The notes under the pieces: generated by a model
What the model was told of the DNA's origin: nothing
Database searches by the model: none
The model's input: only the letters and a program-made list of their open reading frames with translations
DNA from: Candidatus Lambdaproteobacteria bacterium RIFOXYD2_FULL_50_16
Lineage (GTDB): Bacteria > SAR324 > XYD2-FULL-50-16
DNA: 42,270 nt
Direction of reading: 5' to 3'
NCBI GenBank assembly: GCA_001783695.1
Contig: MFNE01000009.1
Location: forward strand, 4,802 to 47,071
Made by a program: the position numbers and the translations under genes
Shown here: piece after piece, positions 36,801-42,270 of the stretch
Numbering within the stretch: position 1 is the first letter of the stretch
How the letters are laid out: the number at the start of each line of letters is the position of its first letter

Positions 36801-39800
36801 CATCCTAACGACAATGCCCGCGGAAAAACTCGATTTACTTTAGCCGCTTTTATCGATCCCTGGCGTACTTCGATCCACGAATTGATCAACGAATATGTTG
36901 AGGTTATTCCCATCTCTTTGCGTGTAGGGGATACCCAATACGCTTTGTTCGCGGCCAACCACATCGCCCCCAACATGCTTTGGGTCGGCGCCAATCTTGA
37001 TGAAATCATCACCCGACGAGCGTTAAACCGGCCCTTGATGACCCAAACCGGGTTTACCAACGGTTTGATCTGGGACGACGCCTTCGCTCAAACTGCTCGG
37101 TGTTTGCAAGGCAAAACCAACTCGTCTCTGACCTTTGACGACGCCCACTTTATTGAAGAAGAATTCCAAAAAGAGATCCTCGCCATCGAGATAATGATGG
37201 TGCAACTATGGTATTATATTTTTAAGTGTTTTTGTTTGGTGTTTTTTGGCCATTATAAGGAAGCAACCCATTATGGCGAATTAGCCCAAAAAAATCGCGG
37301 AGCCTCTGACGGATTGGGCTTTATGACCGCGATTGATATTTTTTACGGAATCGCTTTGTTGCGCTCCGCGCATACCGAAAGCGAAAGGGACTTCGCCAAG
37401 AAACAAGCAGGCAAATTTCTTAAACAACTTAAAAAATGGGCCACCGGATGTGAGGCCAACTATCTGGCACCAGCACTGCTTTTAGAGGCAGAGTATGCTT
37501 TATTTCTTGGTAAAAGAAATGAAGCCATTGGGTTTTATTTGGAGTCCATTGGATACAGCGCAAAATATAATTTTGTGCATTTCCAGGCGCTTGCCTGCGA
37601 ACAACTCGCCAAGGTTTATGACGAGTCCCAAAGCAATTTTTATTATCGGCGCCTCTATTTGCGAGAAGCGGTCGGGCTTTACACCACTTGGGGGGCGCAG
37701 GGCAAAGTGGACCAATTGATTCAAGCCAACCCCGACCTTCGCCTGACGGGCTCGCCCAGTCATGGAAGCTTGCAAACCTCTATTAGCGGTTCGAGTGGTT
37801 CTGCTTTTGGTTCGCAAGGTAGCCATATTGGCCGCTTGGACTTTGAGAGTTTGCTTAAAACCACCCAAACCTTAAGTGAGGAAATCAATTACCAACGGCT
37901 GCAAGAACAGCTATTTAACCTAATCATTGAAAATGCTGGGGCGCAAAAGGCTTGGCTGATTCTAAAACAAAACGAAATGTGGCAGGTGGTGGCCTCTATT
38001 GGTGAAGAAATTAAGACCAATCTGCCCATCGCCCTAGAGGATTGCCACTTGATGTCGGGCCGAATCATGCGTCGGGTGATCCAGTCTGGGGAGCCCGTAG
38101 TGGTGGTTAACGCCAAAGAAGACCCCTTGTTTAGCGATGAGGCCTATATCCAACAATATCAGGTCCGCTCGATCCTTTGCCAACCCTTGATCCTGGGGAA
38201 AAAACTATTAGGCGCGGTTTATTTAGAAAACAATTTGATCAGCGGTTGTTTTACTCAAGAGCGTTTGGCAGTGTTGCAAGTGATTGCCAGCCAAGCGTCC
38301 ATTAGCTTAGAAAACGCCCGCTTGTTTGAAGAAGCCAAACTGGCAAGGACCAAGCTGGAAGAATATGCCCAGAGCTTAGAACAACGGGTTGAGCAGCGTA
38401 CTTTTGAGCTAAAAGAAGCCAACGAAACCAAAGACCGGTTTTTCTCTATTATCGCCCACGATTTACGAGGCCCAATTGGCAGCCTGTCGGTTATCTTTAA
38501 CGAAGTGCTCAACGCTGGGGACGTACTAGAAGAAGAACTGTTTGAATCCATTCGCTCGACCACAAAAAGCACCTACGAACTTTTAGAAAATCTCTTGACC
38601 TGGGCTCGCAATCAAAAGGGGTTGATTGAGGTAGTCAAAGGCGAGATTCTCCTCAATGGCCCCATTGAGGAGAGTTGTCGGCTCTTACAAGCCTCGGCCA
38701 AAGCTAAAGGTATCAGCTTAACTTACAAAATTAATCTGACACATCAGGTTCATGCCGACGCCTCGATGATCACCACTGTGGTCAGAAACCTGATCAATAA
38801 CGCCATCAAATTTAGCACCACTCACGGAAGTATTCAAGTGGTGGCTACTGAAGAGAATGGCAAAGCAGTGGTCTCGGTTATTGATAACGGACTGGGGATG
38901 TCCGAAGAACATGCACTGGTCTTGTTTGACGACCATGCTCCTAAAAAATCCTTCCGAGGCACTGGTAACGAGCGGGGAACCGGACTAGGCTTGGTTTTGT
39001 GCAAGGATTTTGTTTTGCAAAATGGAGGCGAGATTGGAGTAACCAGTGGACTAGGCAAAGGCAGTCGTTTTTGGTTTAGCCTCAAATTGGGCGAACCGAT
39101 CGAAAAGGAAGAAGAATCTAGTTTGCCTTTTCAAAACAAACAAATCAGAACCCTGCTGGTTGAGGATGATTCCTTGTCCTTACAAGCGAGTGCCAATGTT
39201 CTAAAAGAAATAAAAATTCTTTTTGATCACGCTGAAAACGGAGAAATCGCCGTGGAAATGGCGAAGTCGGGTGGTTATGAAGTGGTCTGGATGGATATCG
39301 AAATGCCGGTGATGGACGGGTTAACCGCCACTGAAATCTTGCGCCAAATCGATGCCCTCAATCGACTTAAGATTGTTGCTTTAAGCTCTTATACAGAGAT
39401 GGAATTAGCTAAAAGGGTCGATGATCGTCCTGATTTAAGTCATGTCTATTTTGACGGATACCTGGCCAAGCCACCGGTGAAAAAACAAATCGAAAAGATG
39501 TTGGAGCGACTGTTTGCTCCAGGCCCGCAAACGATACTTGAATCTACTGAATTGGCGGTTTTGGTGATTGATGACAATCTTTTAAACCTAAAACTCGCAG
39601 AAAAAACGTTGGCATCGCTGTTTAATAAGGTGGTCACAGTTCAAAGTGGGGTAAGCGCATTGAAACTTTTGGAAAACAGTAGCTTCCAACTGTTTTTTGT
39701 GGATATAGAAATGCCTGAAATGGACGGGTTCCAAACCACGAGGCAGATTCGGCAAATGGATATTACGGCACCCATTATCGCCCTAACCAGCCATGATCGA

Positions 39801-39911
39801 AATGAAATACTTAAAAAAGGTGAGGCCTTTGGGATAAACGAAGTCATCACCAAACCGATTCACCTCGAAAGCCTCAAGAAACTGCTCGAAAAGGAGATCT
39901 TTAGGCGCTGA
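33876..39911 (+). CDS. Giant hybrid: Ser/Thr protein kinase - AAA/NACHT-like predicted ATPase - helical repeat - GAF - HisKA - HATPase - REC - REC
   Basis: HESGIIHKDISPGNLLYN...LIDLG (STK); CLVTGEAGVGKSAV (P-loop) and LIIFLDDLQWADEASL; GAF region LILGKKLLGAVYLEN; FFSIIAHDLRGPIGSLS; RGTGLGLVLCKDF; VVWMDIEMPVMDG; LFFVDIEMPEMDG. ATG 33876 preferred (track start 33837). Confidence 0.93.
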   Translation: MIPKYDLVEHLYQSSSTTIWRVKSQKDHSFKIIKTLDDSATSFDGRVRLQHEFKLAQKVSHPNLISFEEIISTGNTTALLMEDFGGVSLTEAFNGKRLALKTFFSIAISAAEALSALHESGIIHKDISPGNLLYNLKTGQFKLIDLGISSEVPQESQQLEAVSNLEGTLDFLAPEQSGRIAWPLDYRADFYSLGATLYYCLAGHPPFLTKDPLELIHAHLAKKPAPLAEVAKEVPAYLSLVIAKLLEKSPDDRYQSAQGLIYDLKECQRFWENLADSSQFVPGSKDISAKFKLPQTLFGREMEIELLSNEVEKASNGNCRLCLVTGEAGVGKSAVIGQAQNLIFREKGLFFSGKYDQLQAKTPFSALLQALSKMLQHILQEPETVKQSWQSRINSAIGQQGRVLLEVLPELEALLFECPAVEGLPALEAQIRFNRTFLDLIRALSHPDYPLIIFLDDLQWADEASLNFIEEIMGDLSIKNLLIIGAYRQNEVGPDHYLTFILGRLQQKNGFKGRIDHIFLVPLSLKAIIDLVEATFFVDPQKAEGLAQVLLTKTRGNPFFLHSYITSLFHQGAVHFNQSQSCWTWNLQEIEQQYVANNVLQLLLDRFSQLPKETVEAMGWAAVLSNYFNLGALSEVTGVSAVQLRERLMPALKLGYLVNLNTAYRYSDEGEEKLALAEYRFQHDQVQSAARNLIDPEDLKKLHLNAARQLYQTQGEGKVGERLFDIVRYYNEGCEQVVEPAERHRIIQLNLQAAQKSINANAYDVALTFANKGFELLGEQPWNTNHGFAFSLCFLRYETYFLSSKYEEMDQLYELLREKAQTVLEKVNVINLKMLAAGNTGFLKLSSELAVEASSLLGLNWPKSFGMASVVATLLGTKIFLRKFDPNKLDDLPPAEDPEVLMLHEIMLNAAGVLYQHDPNMFAIGMMIWTKISLTKGFSPRCVSGFVTFAIILMNTGSPKQAFAWADLASRLNTKHPNDNARGKTRFTLAAFIDPWRTSIHELINEYVEVIPISLRVGDTQYALFAANHIAPNMLWVGANLDEIITRRALNRPLMTQTGFTNGLIWDDAFAQTARCLQGKTNSSLTFDDAHFIEEEFQKEILAIEIMMVQLWYYIFKCFCLVFFGHYKEATHYGELAQKNRGASDGLGFMTAIDIFYGIALLRSAHTESERDFAKKQAGKFLKQLKKWATGCEANYLAPALLLEAEYALFLGKRNEAIGFYLESIGYSAKYNFVHFQALACEQLAKVYDESQSNFYYRRLYLREAVGLYTTWGAQGKVDQLIQANPDLRLTGSPSHGSLQTSISGSSGSAFGSQGSHIGRLDFESLLKTTQTLSEEINYQRLQEQLFNLIIENAGAQKAWLILKQNEMWQVVASIGEEIKTNLPIALEDCHLMSGRIMRRVIQSGEPVVVVNAKEDPLFSDEAYIQQYQVRSILCQPLILGKKLLGAVYLENNLISGCFTQERLAVLQVIASQASISLENARLFEEAKLARTKLEEYAQSLEQRVEQRTFELKEANETKDRFFSIIAHDLRGPIGSLSVIFNEVLNAGDVLEEELFESIRSTTKSTYELLENLLTWARNQKGLIEVVKGEILLNGPIEESCRLLQASAKAKGISLTYKINLTHQVHADASMITTVVRNLINNAIKFSTTHGSIQVVATEENGKAVVSVIDNGLGMSEEHALVLFDDHAPKKSFRGTGNERGTGLGLVLCKDFVLQNGGEIGVTSGLGKGSRFWFSLKLGEPIEKEEESSLPFQNKQIRTLLVEDDSLSLQASANVLKEIKILFDHAENGEIAVEMAKSGGYEVVWMDIEMPVMDGLTATEILRQIDALNRLKIVALSSYTEMELAKRVDDRPDLSHVYFDGYLAKPPVKKQIEKMLERLFAPGPQTILESTELAVLVIDDNLLNLKLAEKTLASLFNKVVTVQSGVSALKLLENSSFQLFFVDIEMPEMDGFQTTRQIRQMDITAPIIALTSHDRNEILKKGEAFGINEVITKPIHLESLKKLLEKEIFRR

Positions 39912-39958
39912 TAGATTGATTTTTTCTACCAAACCAACCCAAATAAAGGAGGCGTTAA

Positions 39959-40921
39959 ATGACGGCACCAAGGTATATTAATCATATTAGTCCCATTATT
40001 TTTTCGGGGCCCTACCGATTGCAAGACACCAAATTGTTTTTGTTCGCTGTCGAGGCGGACCAAAAAAAGGTGCAAGCCTCAGTAGATAGCTTCTTTTTAG
40101 AGGTACTTGAAGGCTCGAATATTTCGTATAAGGCCTTTACTAGTCACGTTGCCCTGGGCGCAGCCTACATGGACGCGATCAGCACCGACCCCTTTACCCA
40201 AACCATTTTTGGTGGTTTTCCTGAAACCGATTATGCGGTTTGGATTCCTTTGTTAAAATATGTAAATGGCTGGCCTGTAGGTATTTATTGGTTTATGTCG
40301 GTGGTATTGGTGGACAATCCTTTGGCTATTGTCACCGGTAGAGAGGTCTATGGGTTTCAAAAAAATCAGGGCCAATTTGCTCCCCCAGATAAACCCGATG
40401 GCCCGGTCAATTTCTCTGCCTCCGCCTGGAGCTTAGAGACCTACTCCCCAACCTCTAGGGTGAAGTTGTTTCCTTTATTTGAACTGATAAAAACCGGCCA
40501 GCCCGCCAAACGGGCGGGTCTTTTAAACAAGATAATTAAGGGGACCGAAGAGCTGGTTGGCTTGATCGAAGACGATTGGACAAGGGTTGCCGAATCGATG
40601 GCCAATATGAGTGGATTTGCCCAGTATTTCCATAGGAACCTTAAGGCGGGTGTGGTGCCAATGGTTTTTTTAAAACAATTCCGTAGCGCCACTAACCCTC
40701 AAGAGGCCTGTTGCCGCGCGGTGATCGAGACCTCTTTTACTATTACCGAGCTCACTAAGGTGGCGGCGATTGAAGACGAATATCAATTTAATTATTCGAC
40801 CAACGCCACTTACGATTTCCTCGAAGATTATGGGGTCACCAACCACAACCTGCTTGATCTCAATTTTGAAATAGATATGAGTTTTAACCTACCCAATGGG
40901 GTTCAGATTTACCCTAAATAA
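39959..40921 (+). CDS. Acetoacetate decarboxylase (ADC)-superfamily protein
   Basis: VTGREVYGFQKNQG aligned by eye to ADC AVGRELSAYPKKLG; FGGFPETDYAVWIPLL; AGGAGGCG RBS. Confidence 0.72.
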   Translation: MTAPRYINHISPIIFSGPYRLQDTKLFLFAVEADQKKVQASVDSFFLEVLEGSNISYKAFTSHVALGAAYMDAISTDPFTQTIFGGFPETDYAVWIPLLKYVNGWPVGIYWFMSVVLVDNPLAIVTGREVYGFQKNQGQFAPPDKPDGPVNFSASAWSLETYSPTSRVKLFPLFELIKTGQPAKRAGLLNKIIKGTEELVGLIEDDWTRVAESMANMSGFAQYFHRNLKAGVVPMVFLKQFRSATNPQEACCRAVIETSFTITELTKVAAIEDEYQFNYSTNATYDFLEDYGVTNHNLLDLNFEIDMSFNLPNGVQIYPK

Positions 40922-41017
40922 GGGCTAATTTTGTTTTTAGCCAAAAAGGGCGAAGTGATTGAGGCCACTCGCCCACACGAATTGTTGCCTCTTTTCTAAA
41001 TTTAATAAAGGATTACT

Positions 41018-42223
41018 ATGACCCAACCAGTAGAAAAGGTCGCTGTCTTAGGAGGCGGGCTTGGTAGTTTAATAACCCTAGCGGGTATTGTCAGTCGGCC
41101 CGAGTGGAAGAACCAATACGAATTTACAGTTTATGAAAAAAGTTGGCGACTAGGTGGTAAAGGGGCCAGCGGGCGTGAACCGGTCAATCCGAATGGCAGT
41201 TGGGAGGATGGCAGCCGGATTTTAGAACATGGTCTTCATATTTGGTTGGGATTTTATAACAACGCTTTTCATTATATGCAGGCGGCTTTTGAGGCCTTGG
41301 GCGAGGATTGGGCCAACTTTTATACCTCCCTCGATTTGCTGGTTTTTCAAGAATCTCTAGTAAAGGTTCCAGACTCCCTTAAAAATCCAATTCACTACGA
41401 ACCCTGGCCCATCAATTTTCCCACCAACCCTGGAGTCCCTGGCACCCCGAGCCTGTTTGGCTGGGAGGGTGCAGAGGAAAGCCCCGAGGATTCAGCCGCC
41501 CAACTTTTAGGCGCCTTAATTCCTTTTGTACGCAAAATGATGTCCCAAAGTGGAGTAGCGCGCCAATTTGACGAACTGATCAAAAACGCCGCTGAAAGCG
41601 CCGAAGGCTTAAAAAAACTGGCTCTACTTGGACTCGACGAACTCCTTAAGACTCGCTTAAAAGGCGGGATTTCTAGTTGGCTTGATAGTCTTGAAGAGCA
41701 AGTAAAAAAGATTTTAGAAAAAGACGCTGTCGAAGCAGTGCCTTTTACGATTAATTTAATCACTTTTCTGCAAAGGTGGCTGCATACGGTTCCTTTGATT
41801 TACAATTTAAATAAAAACAGCGGGGCCCGCCATATTTATATCGCTCTCGACTTAGGCTTGGCCTTGCTTAGAGGAATTATCGAAAGCGAGGTGATCACCA
41901 AAGGTTTTGACAGTGTCAACGATCTCGAATGGACCGCTTGGCTAAAGCAAAACGGGGCTAGCGAATGGACTTTAGACAGCGCCCCCATCCGCGCTTTGTA
42001 TGATCTGGTTTTTGGTTATGAAAAAGGGGACATTAACCAACGCAGCTTTTCAGCTGGGGTTTCTCTCTACTGCATTTTCCGCATCTTTTTGACCTACAAG
42101 GGGCATATTCTTTGGAAAATGAACATGGGAATGGGCGATACCATCTTTACCACCTTAGAGAAATATTTGAGCCTTAAGGGTGAAGTGGACCCCATTGTCC
42201 AGACAAACTTCCCGGCTTTTTAA
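41018..42223 (+). CDS. FAD/NAD(P)-binding oxidoreductase (COG3349-like, amine oxidase/phytoene desaturase fold), apparently truncated
   Basis: KVAVLGGGLGSLITLAGI, YEKSWRLGGKGASGR, LEHGLHIWLGFYNNAFHYMQ, NMGMGDTIFTTLEKYL; RBS AAAGGA. Confidence 0.75.
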   Translation: MTQPVEKVAVLGGGLGSLITLAGIVSRPEWKNQYEFTVYEKSWRLGGKGASGREPVNPNGSWEDGSRILEHGLHIWLGFYNNAFHYMQAAFEALGEDWANFYTSLDLLVFQESLVKVPDSLKNPIHYEPWPINFPTNPGVPGTPSLFGWEGAEESPEDSAAQLLGALIPFVRKMMSQSGVARQFDELIKNAAESAEGLKKLALLGLDELLKTRLKGGISSWLDSLEEQVKKILEKDAVEAVPFTINLITFLQRWLHTVPLIYNLNKNSGARHIYIALDLGLALLRGIIESEVITKGFDSVNDLEWTAWLKQNGASEWTLDSAPIRALYDLVFGYEKGDINQRSFSAGVSLYCIFRIFLTYKGHILWKMNMGMGDTIFTTLEKYLSLKGEVDPIVQTNFPAF

Positions 42224-42270
42224 GATAGAATCGGGGTTTGTTTAAGCAGCCAAGCCCAGGATTGGGTTTT

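Noticed and set aside
1-42270. CRISPR arrays, IS elements, prophage genes, rRNA/tRNA
   Set aside because: No regularly spaced repeats, transposase/integrase motifs or structural-RNA signatures were recognised; a tRNAscan/Infernal run would be needed to exclude RNAs formally.

Overview
The window is a densely packed bacterial chromosomal segment with a Proteobacteria-like gene repertoire. I assign no taxon. No rRNA, tRNA, CRISPR array or transposase was recognised. From left to right it contains: prfB (RF2), whose complete reading requires a canonical CTT-TGA-C +1 programmed frameshift that the ORF track misses; argD; an ftsQ-like gene; a secreted protein; a hybrid histidine kinase; thiE; a divergent fliM plus a fliN with a very long Asp/Glu-rich N-terminus; rsmG; metF, translationally coupled to a predicted c-haem (DUF3365/Tll0287-like) hybrid kinase; a pentapeptide-repeat secreted protein and an un-annotated 32-aa transmembrane peptide; cytochrome c4; a gph-like gene; a MocA/NeuA-like/multi-TM trio; an orphan NarL-type regulator; tandem bacteriohemerythrins; an AGCS symporter; an M28/glutaminyl-cyclase-like peptidase; a decaying HigBA module with a frameshifted toxin; mgsA; a METTL7-like methyltransferase; a 707-aa protein of no recognised family joined to an HD-GYP protein; a putative copper locus (DUF2946 plus a lipoprotein); a 2-kDa-residue-scale Ser/Thr-kinase/ATPase/GAF/histidine-kinase/REC-REC giant (about 2,011-2,024 aa); and an acetoacetate-decarboxylase-like enzyme with an altered catalytic Lys-Lys pair, followed by an apparently truncated FAD oxidoreductase. 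The strongest novelty candidates are the acidic FliN/short FliM pair, the haem-kinase/pentapeptide/micropeptide operon, the 707-aa/HD-GYP pair and the giant kinase-ADC-oxidoreductase block. All family calls are from motif recognition by eye; no database search was run.
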